The position numbers and the translations under genes were made by a program. Below, in pieces: positions 37,946 through 47,475 of a stretch of DNA of 64,000 nucleotides; position 1 is the stretch's first letter, and every line of letters starts with the position of its first letter. The stretch comes from Acidobacteriota bacterium (GTDB taxonomy: Bacteria > Acidobacteriota > Terriglobia > Acidiferrales > UBA7541): assembly GCA_003154775.1 (NCBI GenBank), contig PMES01000101.1, positions 1 to 64,000 of the forward strand, in the 5' to 3' direction. Under the pieces are notes generated by a model. That model saw only the letters and a list, made by a program, of their open reading frames with translations. It was not told where the DNA came from and made no database searches.

Positions 37946-39127
37946 ATGAAACTCGCCTATTTTGACTGCTTTAGCGGAATCAGCGGGGACATGACCCTCG
38001 GCGCATTGCTCCATGCCGGCGTGCCCCTGGAACATCTGCGCGAAGAACTAAGCGGCCTCGCCGTCCCCGGCTGGGAAATCCGCGCGGAAAAAGTCTGGAA
38101 GAACGGCATGGCCGCCACGTACGTCCGCGTGCAAACGCAAGAAACGCACGCGCACCGCTCGCTCTCCACCATCGAAGGTATCCTGCAAAAGTCCACACTC
38201 GCCAATCACGTCCGCGAGCACGCCGCCGCCATTTTTCGCAAACTCGGCGAGGCCGAAGCCGCCGTCCACGACGTGCCCATCGAAAAAATCCATTTCCATG
38301 AAGTAGGCGCCGTGGACGCCATCGTGGACATCGTCGGCGCTTGCATCGGTTTCCATTTTCTGGCGATTGCGCGCTTTGCCTGCTCGCCGCTGAATGTCGG
38401 CGGCGGCACCGCGAAAATGGCTCACGGCGTTCTTCCCGTGCCCGCCCCGGCCACCGCGCGGCTGCTCCTGGGCAAGCCCACCTATTCAAATGGCGTGCAA
38501 AAAGAACTCGTCACGCCCACTGGCGCGGCCATTGTCGCCACGTTGTGCGATACCTTCGGCCCGCAACCTCCGATGACCGTTTCCGCGATCGGCTATGGCG
38601 CGGGCACGGCGGATCTCGAAGGCCAGCCAAATGTGCTTCGTCTTATGATGGGCGAGGCCGCCGAAAAACTCGAAGGCGAGTACAGCGAGGAGATTCGCGT
38701 CATCGAAGCCAACCTCGACGACCTGAATCCCCAGGTGTACGGCTATTTTGTCGAACGCGCCCTGGCCGCCGGTGCATTGGATGTGTTCACCACCGCCGTG
38801 CAAATGAAGAAGAACCGCCCCGGCACGCTGCTCACCGTCCTCTGCAAGCCCCCGGACGAGAGCAAATTTCAGGAACTCTTTTTTGCGGAGACGACCACGC
38901 TCGGCGTGCGCAGTTACACCACCCAGCGGCGCGTCTTGCCGCGCGAGTGGGAAACGGTAGCCACTTGCTATGGCGAAGTCCGCATGAAACTCGCCCGCGT
39001 CAACGGCCAGGTCCTCCAGGCTTCACCCGAATACGAGGATTGCCGTAAACTGGCAGAGGAGAAAGCGGTGCCGCTGCAACGCGTCATGCAGGAAGCCATG
39101 CAGGCGTGGCGGCAAGGACAGAAGTAG
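37946..39127 (+). CDS. larC: nickel pincer cofactor biosynthesis protein LarC
   Basis: MKLAYFDCFSGISGDMTLGALLHAG; FHEVGAVDAIVDIVG; LEANLDDLNPQ-type motif. Confidence 0.9.
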   Translation: MKLAYFDCFSGISGDMTLGALLHAGVPLEHLREELSGLAVPGWEIRAEKVWKNGMAATYVRVQTQETHAHRSLSTIEGILQKSTLANHVREHAAAIFRKLGEAEAAVHDVPIEKIHFHEVGAVDAIVDIVGACIGFHFLAIARFACSPLNVGGGTAKMAHGVLPVPAPATARLLLGKPTYSNGVQKELVTPTGAAIVATLCDTFGPQPPMTVSAIGYGAGTADLEGQPNVLRLMMGEAAEKLEGEYSEEIRVIEANLDDLNPQVYGYFVERALAAGALDVFTTAVQMKKNRPGTLLTVLCKPPDESKFQELFFAETTTLGVRSYTTQRRVLPREWETVATCYGEVRMKLARVNGQVLQASPEYEDCRKLAEEKAVPLQRVMQEAMQAWRQGQK

Positions 39128-39131
39128 GGAC

Positions 39132-39222
39132 TTTGTAGCGGCCGCCTGGCGTTTACCCCGACCTGGTCGGGGAGGCGGGCGCTTTGCTATTGCTTTCGTA
39201 GTGGCCGATCTTTAGTCGGCCC
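39132..39222 (+). repeat. dispersed intergenic repeat family A, copy 2
   Basis: TTTGTAGCGGCCGCCTGGCGTTTACCCCGACCTGGTCGGGGAGGCGGGCGCTTTG, near-identical to 35198 copy. Confidence 0.85.
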
Positions 39223-39238
39223 GTTCTTGGGTCGCTCT

Positions 39239-39275
39239 CGTAGGGGCGCAGCACGCTGCGCCCCATCTCGGCAAG
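39239..39275. repeat. hairpin repeat family B, copy 2
   Basis: GTAGGGGCGCAGC-AC-GCTGCGCCCCATCTCGGCAAG. Confidence 0.75.
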
Positions 39276-39404
39276 ATCGTTCATGTGTCGAGCCCGCTCT
39301 TGGGTTTCTCCTGACGATGCCGGCGCTTCATCCGCGGCGCAAAGCCCCTGCGTGAGGCAGGGCGTGATAACGAAGGATTTATGAGATAGTTTCTAGAGAC
39401 ACAG

Positions 39405-41426
39405 ATGCCTGAGCGAAAAGAAAAATTCTATCTCACCACGCCGATCTACTACACGAACGGCTTGCCGCACATCGGCCACACGTATACCACTGTGGTCTGC
39501 GACACCGTTCGCCGCTACAAACGCATGCGCGGCTACGACGTCGTGATGACCACCGGCACCGACGAGCACGGCGTCAACGTCGAGCGCGCCGCCAAAAAAG
39601 CCGGTATCCCCGAATCGGAATTCGTGGCCAATATGGCGGAGGCGTGGCGCTCCCTCTGGGATGAGCTGGGCATTTCTGCGGACGAATTCGTGCGCACCAC
39701 CGATCTGAAACACCATCAAGCCGTGCAGTGGCTCTTCAAGCTCTGCAAGGAAAACGGTTTCGTCTACAAAGGCCACTACACCGGTCAGTATTGCATCTAC
39801 GACAACGCTTTCGTGAACGACGCGAAGCCCGGTGAAAACTGCCCGGACTGCGGCCGCCCGCTCGAAACGCTCACCGAGGAAAATTACTTCTTCAAGCTTT
39901 CCGCTTTTCAAAAGCCACTGCTCGATTTCTATCGCAGGAATCCCGAATTCATTCAGCCGGAAAGCCGCAAAAACGAAATTGTGAGTTTCGTCGAAGGCGG
40001 CCTGCGCGATCTCAGCATCACGCGCACATCGATTCGCTGGGGTATTCCCGTCCCCGGCGAAGAGCCGCACGTCTTTTACGTCTGGTTCGACGCGCTGACC
40101 GCTTACCTCAGCGCCGTTGGCGGCCCGGACTACGAGAAGCGCGGCATGTGGCCCGCCGATGTGCATTTTGTCGGCAAAGACATCATCCGCTTCCACACCG
40201 TCTACTGGCCGGCGTTCCTGATGGCCGCGAAGTTGCCCCTGCCAAAGCAGGTTTGGGCGCACGGCTGGTTCCTGATGGACGCCGCCAAAATGAGCAAGTC
40301 CAAGGGCAACGTAGTCCTTCCGCGTCCCATCGTCAACATGCTGGGAATGGATGCGCTCCGTTACTTCATGCTGCGCGAAGTCGTTTTCGGCCAGGACGGC
40401 AACTTCAGCTACGACTCGCTCGTCACCCGCTACAACAGCGACCTCGCCAACGGCCTCGGCAATCTCGCCAGCCGCGTGCTTACGATGATCCAGAACTACT
40501 TCGACGGAAGAGTTCCCTCACCGCCTCCTGAACGACGAGGCCAGAGTGCACTTGGTCGGAATATGCCAGCCGTTAAGCTCGGACTGGTCCGCCAGTCATC
40601 TTGGGACATGACTGATAGTGACATTCAGGTGGGGCACTACGACTCGTTTCGATTTGCTGCCGGATTGCAGGAACTCTGGCAATTCATCTCTATGGTAGAT
40701 AACTATCTAACGATGGAGAAGCCCTGGGACCTTGCGAAGGACCCCACAAAGACGGACCAACTGGCCGAAGTGCTTTACGAAGCAGCGGAGGCTCTCCGAG
40801 TAATTAGTGTGTTGGCACACCCAGTCATCCCGAACGGGACGCAGCTCCTTTGGGAAAAACTTGGTCTCTCTGGTTCAGTCGTCAATGAACGTATTGACGA
40901 ATTGAACTGGGGCGGGCTCAAGGGGGGCGAGCATGTGAAGGTTGGCGACCCGCTTTATCCAAGAGTTGACCACAAAGAAGCAATAGAGAGGATCGAAGCT
41001 ATGGCGAACGAAGAACTGAATTCCGCATCGGCCACGCCGAAACCCGCGAGTGCGCCTGCTGCGCCAGCCACACCGGCCGCGACGCCCGCGGTGCCCGAAA
41101 AGATTGCGATCGAGGACTTCGCCAAGGTCGAGATGCGCGTCGGCCAAATCAAAACCGCCGAGCGCATTGTCGGCGCGGACAAGCTTCTGAAACTGACCGT
41201 GGACATCGGCACGGAAATCCGCCAGATTTGCGCCGGCATCGCCCAGTTCTACGAACCCGAAGCGCTCATCGGCCGCAAAGTCGTGGTGGTCGTCAACCTC
41301 GCCCCGCGCAAGTTGCGTGGCGTCGAATCCAACGGCATGGTCGTCGCCGCTTCCGTTGGTCCCGAAGGCCGTCCCGTTCTCGCTGGCTTCCTCGAAGACG
41401 TGGAAGTTGGCGCGCGCCTGAAGTAG
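39405..41426 (+). CDS. metG: methionyl-tRNA synthetase with C-terminal tRNA-binding domain
   Basis: PIYYTNGLPHIGHTYTT; KMSKSKGNVV; C-terminal DFAKVEMRVGQIKTAERIVGADKLLKLTVD. Confidence 0.95.
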   Translation: MPERKEKFYLTTPIYYTNGLPHIGHTYTTVVCDTVRRYKRMRGYDVVMTTGTDEHGVNVERAAKKAGIPESEFVANMAEAWRSLWDELGISADEFVRTTDLKHHQAVQWLFKLCKENGFVYKGHYTGQYCIYDNAFVNDAKPGENCPDCGRPLETLTEENYFFKLSAFQKPLLDFYRRNPEFIQPESRKNEIVSFVEGGLRDLSITRTSIRWGIPVPGEEPHVFYVWFDALTAYLSAVGGPDYEKRGMWPADVHFVGKDIIRFHTVYWPAFLMAAKLPLPKQVWAHGWFLMDAAKMSKSKGNVVLPRPIVNMLGMDALRYFMLREVVFGQDGNFSYDSLVTRYNSDLANGLGNLASRVLTMIQNYFDGRVPSPPPERRGQSALGRNMPAVKLGLVRQSSWDMTDSDIQVGHYDSFRFAAGLQELWQFISMVDNYLTMEKPWDLAKDPTKTDQLAEVLYEAAEALRVISVLAHPVIPNGTQLLWEKLGLSGSVVNERIDELNWGGLKGGEHVKVGDPLYPRVDHKEAIERIEAMANEELNSASATPKPASAPAAPATPAATPAVPEKIAIEDFAKVEMRVGQIKTAERIVGADKLLKLTVDIGTEIRQICAGIAQFYEPEALIGRKVVVVVNLAPRKLRGVESNGMVVAASVGPEGRPVLAGFLEDVEVGARLK

Positions 41427-41513
41427 CGAAAGTTTTTATATCGCGGTGTCGCATACGGATATCTGATATCTGATCGCCGTTACCTGACATCTGATATCCA
41501 TCATCTACTAACC

Positions 41514-42326
41514 ATGGACCTCATCGATTCCCACGCCCACATCGACTTCTCGCAATTCGCGGACGACCGCGAGGCCATGCTCGAGCGCGCCCGTGCCGCC
41601 GGTGTCTCTACAATCCTCGCCATCGGCACCGGTCCCGGCCCGGAAAAACTCGATGCCGCGCTGCCCTACGCGGAAGCGCACGATTGGATCTACACCACGG
41701 TGGGCATCCATCCTCACGAAGCCAGGGAGGTCACCCCGGCGCATCTCGAAACTCTCGCCAAGCTCGCCCAGCACCCCAAAGTAATCGCCTGGGGCGAAAT
41801 CGGCCTGGACTACTTCTACGATCACTCCCCGCGCGACATCCAGGAGCGCGTCTTCCGCCGGCAAATGGAACTCGCGCAAGCGGCCAAGCTCCCCATCATC
41901 ATCCACTGCCGCGATGCCTGGAGCGATTGCCTCCGCCTCCTCGAAGAAGTCTGGAAGCCCACCGCCCTCGGCGGCGTTCTGCACTGCTTCACCAGCACAC
42001 TGGAAGACGCCAAGCGCGGCCTCGACATGGGCTTTATGATTTCGTTTACGGGCAATTTGACTTATCCGAAAATGCAGAATCTGCGCGACGTTGCGAAAGC
42101 TCTGCCGCTCCGGAACATCCTGATCGAAACGGACTCCCCGTACCTCGCGCCTCAACCCTACCGCGGCAAGCGCAACGAGCCCGCGTACGTGGCAGAGGTG
42201 GCGCGGGTCCTTGCGAATGTGAGAAACTTACCCATAGAGGAAGTCGCCCAAGCCACCGCGGAAAATTTCCGGCGATTCTTTCCCCTCACCCGGTCGGGGA
42301 CAGCCCCGCCTGTGGTGTCCCGCTGA
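41514..42326 (+). CDS. TatD family DNase/hydrolase
   Basis: LIDSHAHIDFSQF; GEIGLDYFYDHSPRDIQ; ILIETDSPYLAPQPYRGKRNEP. Confidence 0.93.
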   Translation: MDLIDSHAHIDFSQFADDREAMLERARAAGVSTILAIGTGPGPEKLDAALPYAEAHDWIYTTVGIHPHEAREVTPAHLETLAKLAQHPKVIAWGEIGLDYFYDHSPRDIQERVFRRQMELAQAAKLPIIIHCRDAWSDCLRLLEEVWKPTALGGVLHCFTSTLEDAKRGLDMGFMISFTGNLTYPKMQNLRDVAKALPLRNILIETDSPYLAPQPYRGKRNEPAYVAEVARVLANVRNLPIEEVAQATAENFRRFFPLTRSGTAPPVVSR

Positions 42327-42388
42327 ATCAGGGCAGCGGCTGCAGGAGGCAAGTCATCGCAGTTCTTACGGCCAAGGAGATTTTTGAG

Positions 42389-43348
42389 TTGGTGCGCGTC
42401 GACCTCGTGAAGGTCGAGCAGGAGTTGTCCCGCCAGAGTGCCGCGGCGTTCCAGCCGGTTTCGGAAATCACCAGTTATTTGTTGGGCGGCGGCGGAAAGC
42501 GCGTGCGCCCCGCGCTGCTCCTGCTTTGTCACGGCTACGCCAGCGGAAACCGCGCCGCGACGCGCAGCGCCATCCGCCTGGCCGCCGTCGTCGAACTCCT
42601 CCACAGCGCCACGCTCATCCATGACGACGTGATTGACAGCGCCGATACGCGCCGTGGCCGTCCCTCCGCGAATTCCCGCTGGGGCAATCATCGCAGCGTC
42701 CTGGCGGGCGATTGGCTTTACATGCAGTCCTTCCAGATCGCCCTCGAAGAACGCAATTTCCATGTGCTCGATATCCTGATTGATCTCACCCAGAAAATGG
42801 TCGAAGGCGAACTCCTGCAGCTTGCCAAGATCGGCCGCATGGATGTCACCGAGGAAGATGCGCTGAAGCTGGCCACCTACAAAACCGCGTGCCTTTTCAG
42901 CGGCTGCGCGCGCCTCGGCGGCGTGTTGGGCGGCCTCGGCAACAAGCACGAAGAAGCCCTCGCGGAATACGGGCGCAATGCCGGCTTGGCCTTCCAACTC
43001 GTGGACGACCTTCTGGACTTTACCGCTTCCAGCGAGCAACTCGGCAAGCCCGTCCTCAGCGATCTGAAAGAAGGCAAGGTCACGCTGCCGCTGATCTACG
43101 CCATGGAAAATGGCCACAGCGAGGCGCGCGAACTGGTCGCTCGTGTTCTCGAAGAAAAGGAATTTAATTCCGTGCAGCCGGAAAAACTTGTCGCCCTGGT
43201 GCGCGATTCCGGCGCTCTGGACCGTGCGCGCAATCTGGCCCTCAATTATGCGGGCCGCGCCAAAGCCTGCCTCAACGGTCATGGCGATTCCGAATATGCG
43301 CGCGCGCTGCTCACGTTGCCCGATTTCATCCTCGAACGCGAAAATTAA
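42389..43348 (+). CDS. polyprenyl diphosphate synthase
   Basis: GGGGKRVRPALLLL, HDDVIDSADTRRGRPS, FQLVDDLLDF; start uncertain (TTG 42389 or GTG 42392). Confidence 0.9.
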   Translation: MVRVDLVKVEQELSRQSAAAFQPVSEITSYLLGGGGKRVRPALLLLCHGYASGNRAATRSAIRLAAVVELLHSATLIHDDVIDSADTRRGRPSANSRWGNHRSVLAGDWLYMQSFQIALEERNFHVLDILIDLTQKMVEGELLQLAKIGRMDVTEEDALKLATYKTACLFSGCARLGGVLGGLGNKHEEALAEYGRNAGLAFQLVDDLLDFTASSEQLGKPVLSDLKEGKVTLPLIYAMENGHSEARELVARVLEEKEFNSVQPEKLVALVRDSGALDRARNLALNYAGRAKACLNGHGDSEYARALLTLPDFILEREN

Positions 43349-43458
43349 TTCTCTGTTTAGTTGTTTGTCGAGAAACGCTATTTCGCTGTAATCCGTGGGG
43401 CCAATGGTTGTCATCCCGAGCGCAGCGAGGGATCTGCTTTTTCCGCAAGCCTTTCCAT

Positions 43459-43495
43459 TGTAGGGGTCCAGCATGCTGGACCCCATCTCGGCACG
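43459..43495. repeat. hairpin repeat family B, copy 3
   Basis: GTAGGGGTCCAGCA-TGCTGGACCCCATCTCGGCACG (22-bp perfect palindrome). Confidence 0.75.
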
Positions 43496-43713
43496 GTATA
43501 GACCGGAGCAAGGCGTGGACATTTTTGTCATCCCGACCGGAGGCCCGCGTCGTTTGCGGGCCGTAGTGGAGGGATCGTGGCAAGGTCGCTGCTTGCCACT
43601 GGCCCCGATCTTGGCAAGACGTAAACACTTTTGCCATGCCGATCCCGCAACCTGGGAGAGGATCTGTTTTTCGCAGTAGTCCGGGGGAAACCGCTTCTCC
43701 AAGGCGACCATTC

Positions 43714-44646
43714 ATGCTGCCCTTCAAGCTCATCTACCACGAACGCTACGATCTCAACCTGGGCGCACACGTCTTTCCGTCGCAAAAATATCGCCTGGTC
43801 GCCGATAAGCTGGTGAGCGACGGCATCGCTCTCCCCGATAATTTCCTTCGCCCGGAACCCGCCGCCGATGCGGACATCCTGCGCGTCCACACTCCCGACT
43901 GGGTGAACAAGCTCAAGACCGGCACGCTCACTCAAAACGATGTGATGATTCTCGAAGTGCCCTACTCGCCGGAACTCGTCAGCGCGTTCTGGCTGGCCGC
44001 GGGTGGCACGATCCTTGCCGCACAGGCCGCCTCCCTCGATGGTTTCGGCTGCAACATTGGCGGCGGCTTCCATCACGCCTACCCCGGTCATGGCGAAGGC
44101 TTCTGCGCGATCCACGATGTAGCCGTGGCCATCCGCAAGATGCAAGCCGACGGCACCATCCGCACCGCCATGGTCGTGGACACCGACGTGCATCACGGCA
44201 ATGGCACCGCCGCGATCTTCGCTCATGACCCTTCCGTGTTCACGCTCTCCATCCACCAGCGGGACCTCTACCCCGGGCACAAGCCGGCTTCCACCGTGGA
44301 TCTGAACATGGACGATGGCGTCGGTGATGACGAATATCTGGAAGCGCTCCTGCCCGCGGTTCGCGAGGGTCTGGAGAAGTTTCAGCCGGACATGCTCTTC
44401 TATATCGGAGGCGCGGACCCCTACAAGGAAGATCAACTCGGCGGCCTGCGCCTGACGATAAATGGTTTGCAAACTCGCGATCGCAGCGTGTTCGAGGAAG
44501 CGCGCTGGCAGGGGATTCCCGTAGTGACCACGCTCGCCGGAGGCTACGCCCGCCGCGTCGAAGACACCGTGCAGATCCATGTGAACACCATCCTCGCCGC
44601 CGCCATCGCCGCCGGGAAATATCCTCACAGCCGCAAGCTCTCCTGA
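43714..44646 (+). CDS. histone deacetylase-like (acetoin utilisation/HDAC family) protein
   Basis: GGGFHHAYPGHGEGFCAIHDVAVAI; VVDTDVHHGNGTAAIF; GGADPYKEDQLGGL. Confidence 0.92.
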   Translation: MLPFKLIYHERYDLNLGAHVFPSQKYRLVADKLVSDGIALPDNFLRPEPAADADILRVHTPDWVNKLKTGTLTQNDVMILEVPYSPELVSAFWLAAGGTILAAQAASLDGFGCNIGGGFHHAYPGHGEGFCAIHDVAVAIRKMQADGTIRTAMVVDTDVHHGNGTAAIFAHDPSVFTLSIHQRDLYPGHKPASTVDLNMDDGVGDDEYLEALLPAVREGLEKFQPDMLFYIGGADPYKEDQLGGLRLTINGLQTRDRSVFEEARWQGIPVVTTLAGGYARRVEDTVQIHVNTILAAAIAAGKYPHSRKLS

Positions 44647-44775
44647 CCAGCCTGCATCAAAACTAGGGGCTCGGAGCGGCGCCTGTCCCGACCCGGTCGG
44701 GAGCTCCGACATTAAGTCCTAGGCTCTGAACGGGTTTTCGCCCGCCGCAGGCGGGTCCGCCGATTTCTGGCGGAA

Positions 44776-45234
44776 GCCACGATTGGCTATTTCCCGCAGG
44801 ATTTCAGCTACACCATTGACAAAAGCAAGGGCATGACGGCGATGGAGTGGCTCTGGCAATTCAACCCGCAAGCGCCGCAGGAAGAGATCCGGGGACCGCT
44901 GGGACAAATGCTCTTCAGCGGAGAGGATGCGCTGAAGCCCACCTCCGCACTGTCCGGGGGCGAGCGCGCGCGGCTGATTTTCTGCCGCCTGATGATTCAA
45001 AAACCGAATTTCCTGGTCCTGGACGAGCCCACAAACAACCTGGACCTGGAAGCGATCAATGCCCTGAATATCGCGCTACAGAAATACGACGGTACATTGC
45101 TGTTGGTGACGCACGACGAAGACGTGCTGGATGAAGTGGCCACGCGAATCTGGCATTTCCACGATGGAAAGATCGAGGACTTCAAGGGCACCTACGAGGA
45201 ATTTCAACTCACGGCGCAACGCAAGGCGGGGTAG
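44776..45234 (+). pseudogene. ABC-F ATPase C-terminal fragment
   Basis: ATIGYFPQDFSYTIDKSKGMTAMEWL...LSGGERARLIFCRLMIQKPNFLVLDEPTNNLDLEAI; first NBD and linker absent. Confidence 0.85.
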
Positions 45235-45390
45235 GATCCGCTATACGCCGTCTCACGGAGCGCGGTGATCGCGACTCCCTCGCTGACCACCTCTTCCCAA
45301 AATCCACAGAAAAAATTGCTGGGTGGGGGAATCGGAGGCCGAAAAAGGGTACCATTTGGCCCAGGAACGCGGGTGCCCGCCGGAGCCGAT

Positions 45391-46044
45391 ATGTCCACCA
45401 AAGAACCAAATTCACAGCCGGGAAAAACAACCCTAAGTCTCTTTTCGGGGATTCTGGGTGGCGCCCTGATCACCCTCACGCTGGTGGGGATCGCGGTGTG
45501 GTTCACCACAGGGATTGGACTTCTGCGCCTGATGGGCGTGGTGAAAGACGGCCGCGTTTTGATTAACGTGGACCAGCCCACGGTGGTCCGCCAGATCCAG
45601 AAATTGCAGCGACTGGAAACTGTCAGCTACACGATGGACAAAATTATTTCCGGGGAGCACGACAATCCTTATCTGCCCAAATTTCTGGCCAGCGACCGCT
45701 TGCTGTTGGTGGTACATGGCGAAGTCATTGCTGGTGTGGACCTGGGCAAGTTGCAGGCCAGCGATGTGGCCCTGAGCAACCGGAACATTTCCGTGCATCT
45801 GCCGAAGGCGGAGATTCTGGTGACGCGCCTCGATAACGAGAAGACGCGTGTCTACTCGCGCGATACGGGGTTGTTTTCGTCGCCCGATCCCAACCTCGAA
45901 ACACAAGTGCGCCAGGAAGCCGAACGCCAGTTGCAGCAGGCCGCTCTGCAGGACGGCATTCTGAAGTCAGCGGACGAGAACGCCCGCAACTCCGTGCAGA
46001 GCATTCTCAAGGGCTTGGGTTTCGACCAGATTGCATTTCGCTAA
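45391..46044 (+). CDS. DUF4230 domain protein
   Basis: N-terminal TM then VQKLQRLETVSYTMDKIISGE...LLLVVHGEVIAGVDLGKL. Confidence 0.8.
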   Translation: MSTKEPNSQPGKTTLSLFSGILGGALITLTLVGIAVWFTTGIGLLRLMGVVKDGRVLINVDQPTVVRQIQKLQRLETVSYTMDKIISGEHDNPYLPKFLASDRLLLVVHGEVIAGVDLGKLQASDVALSNRNISVHLPKAEILVTRLDNEKTRVYSRDTGLFSSPDPNLETQVRQEAERQLQQAALQDGILKSADENARNSVQSILKGLGFDQIAFR

Positions 46045-46211
46045 CAATTCACAATTTGTCATTCCGCCTGCCCTGAGCGAAGTCGAAGGGACCGGAGGGA
46101 CGGCGCATTTGGCCGTCCCGTAGCGGAGGAATCACTCTGCAACTTCGGATTTCAGGATTAGGAAGCATCTGCGGATTGTCAGATCATTGCGCGGAGCGAG
46201 TGACGGGAAAC

Positions 46212-46240
46212 AAAAAGGCGAGGGACGCCAAGCGCCCCTC
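46212..46240 (-). terminator. rho-independent terminator for the DUF4136-like gene
   Basis: Minus strand GAGGGGCGC-TTG-GCGTCCCTC followed by GCCTTTTTG. Confidence 0.6.
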
Positions 46241-46267
46241 ACCCAATGATCCTGTGCCGGGATACTC

Positions 46268-46939
46268 TTACCTGGGTTTCAGGTCCTTCAACAGGTGATC
46301 GACGGCATGTTCGGCCTGGTGCGGCGAAATCGTGCGCTTGTTCAGTTCCTTGTGGCTGATGGCGCGGTACGCCAGCTTCTTCGGGTTGCGCAACCCCAGA
46401 TCGAACACAAAGGTGCCTTCATGGAAGCGGATGTTTTCGTATCCGAATCCCGGAGGTCCCCACCCCCATCCTGCATAGCAGCCAAATGGGCCGCAAGCCA
46501 TTCCCGGATAGCCGGGATAGCCGGCCGCCACCGTTGCGGTCTGCGTCTTCACAGCCACATGATAGTCCACCAGGAAATCGGCGGTCGCCGGATCGCTCGC
46601 TTGCACCAGTCCCCGCGCCTTCAGACCCCGCTCAATCGCGTTCTGTAATTGCTTGCGGTTTGCTTCCGTGTTCCAGTCGCGATTGCTCTCCAGGTGTTGC
46701 TGTTGTTCAGGCGGCGGCGCAATCACATCGCGCGAAACCACCGGCCTTCCATCGGGACTCCGCGTAGCAGCGGCTGCGGGCGGCGTCATGGGACGCCAGG
46801 CCCAGGTCATCCCTTTGGTGACCTTGACATCCGGATCGTGCAGCACCTCTACGTCGTCGTTGCACCCGGCAAGAACCATGCCCCCTATCAGCACGGCGGT
46901 CATAAGAACTGCAGTTTGTACTTTCTTCCCCAATTCCAC
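46268..46939 (-). CDS. DUF4136-like lipoprotein
   Basis: MTAVLIGGMVLAGC lipobox; TADFLVDYHVAVKTQT; FHEGTFVFDLGLRNPKKLAYRA; GTG start after TGGAGG. Confidence 0.75.
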   Translation of the reverse strand: MELGKKVQTAVLMTAVLIGGMVLAGCNDDVEVLHDPDVKVTKGMTWAWRPMTPPAAAATRSPDGRPVVSRDVIAPPPEQQQHLESNRDWNTEANRKQLQNAIERGLKARGLVQASDPATADFLVDYHVAVKTQTATVAAGYPGYPGMACGPFGCYAGWGWGPPGFGYENIRFHEGTFVFDLGLRNPKKLAYRAISHKELNKRTISPHQAEHAVDHLLKDLKPR

Positions 46940-47007
46940 TGGATGTACCTCCACATGATATGAAACACCGAACCCGGCAAAAAGTTGGCTGGCCTCCCTA
47001 AATGCTT

Positions 47008-47352
47008 TCAGTTGCTTCGGGGAGGGCCCCAATCGGCAGGGGGGAAAACAATCGGCCAAAACTTGGGGGCGGGGCGGGCAAATTCAAACGCCACGTTATA
47101 GAACTCCAGCCCGGCATCGTCGACACGCACCACCCGGCAACTCTCTTCCATACCAGTTTTGGGATTGTTCAGCAAGAAGGCCTGACCCAAATGGAGTTCC
47201 GACTGCATTTTCAGCAGGCCGCCATGGGCATTCACAACCTGGGTTTTCGCCTCTTCCCGCAACTGCCGGCGCTCCACGTCCTCGGCCAAGACGACCACGG
47301 TCATGTTGAGCATGACCCGTTCGCTCCTCCTTCGATTCTCTGGGACTGGCAT
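47008..47352 (-). CDS. PilZ-like domain protein
   Basis: NRRRSERVMLNMTVVV...NAHGGLLKM pattern. Confidence 0.65.
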   Translation of the reverse strand: MPVPENRRRSERVMLNMTVVVLAEDVERRQLREEAKTQVVNAHGGLLKMQSELHLGQAFLLNNPKTGMEESCRVVRVDDAGLEFYNVAFEFARPAPKFWPIVFPPADWGPPRSN

Positions 47353-47475
47353 AGTAAGGAAACCCTTAGGGTGGCATTCTACAGGAAATGGCGGGGGTAT
47401 TGGACTGTCCCTGAAGCCAGGGCAGAACTGAGGGCTTAGGTGTCCAATTTCCGGTAGTGTCTCAGGTTGGCGAAA

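Noticed and set aside
42158-43711. 517-aa minus-strand ORF opposite the polyprenyl synthase
   Set aside because: Antisense artefact; sense strand has FARM and DDxxD motifs.
43528-44712. 394-aa minus-strand ORF opposite the HDAC-like gene
   Set aside because: Antisense artefact; sense strand carries HDAC active-site motifs.
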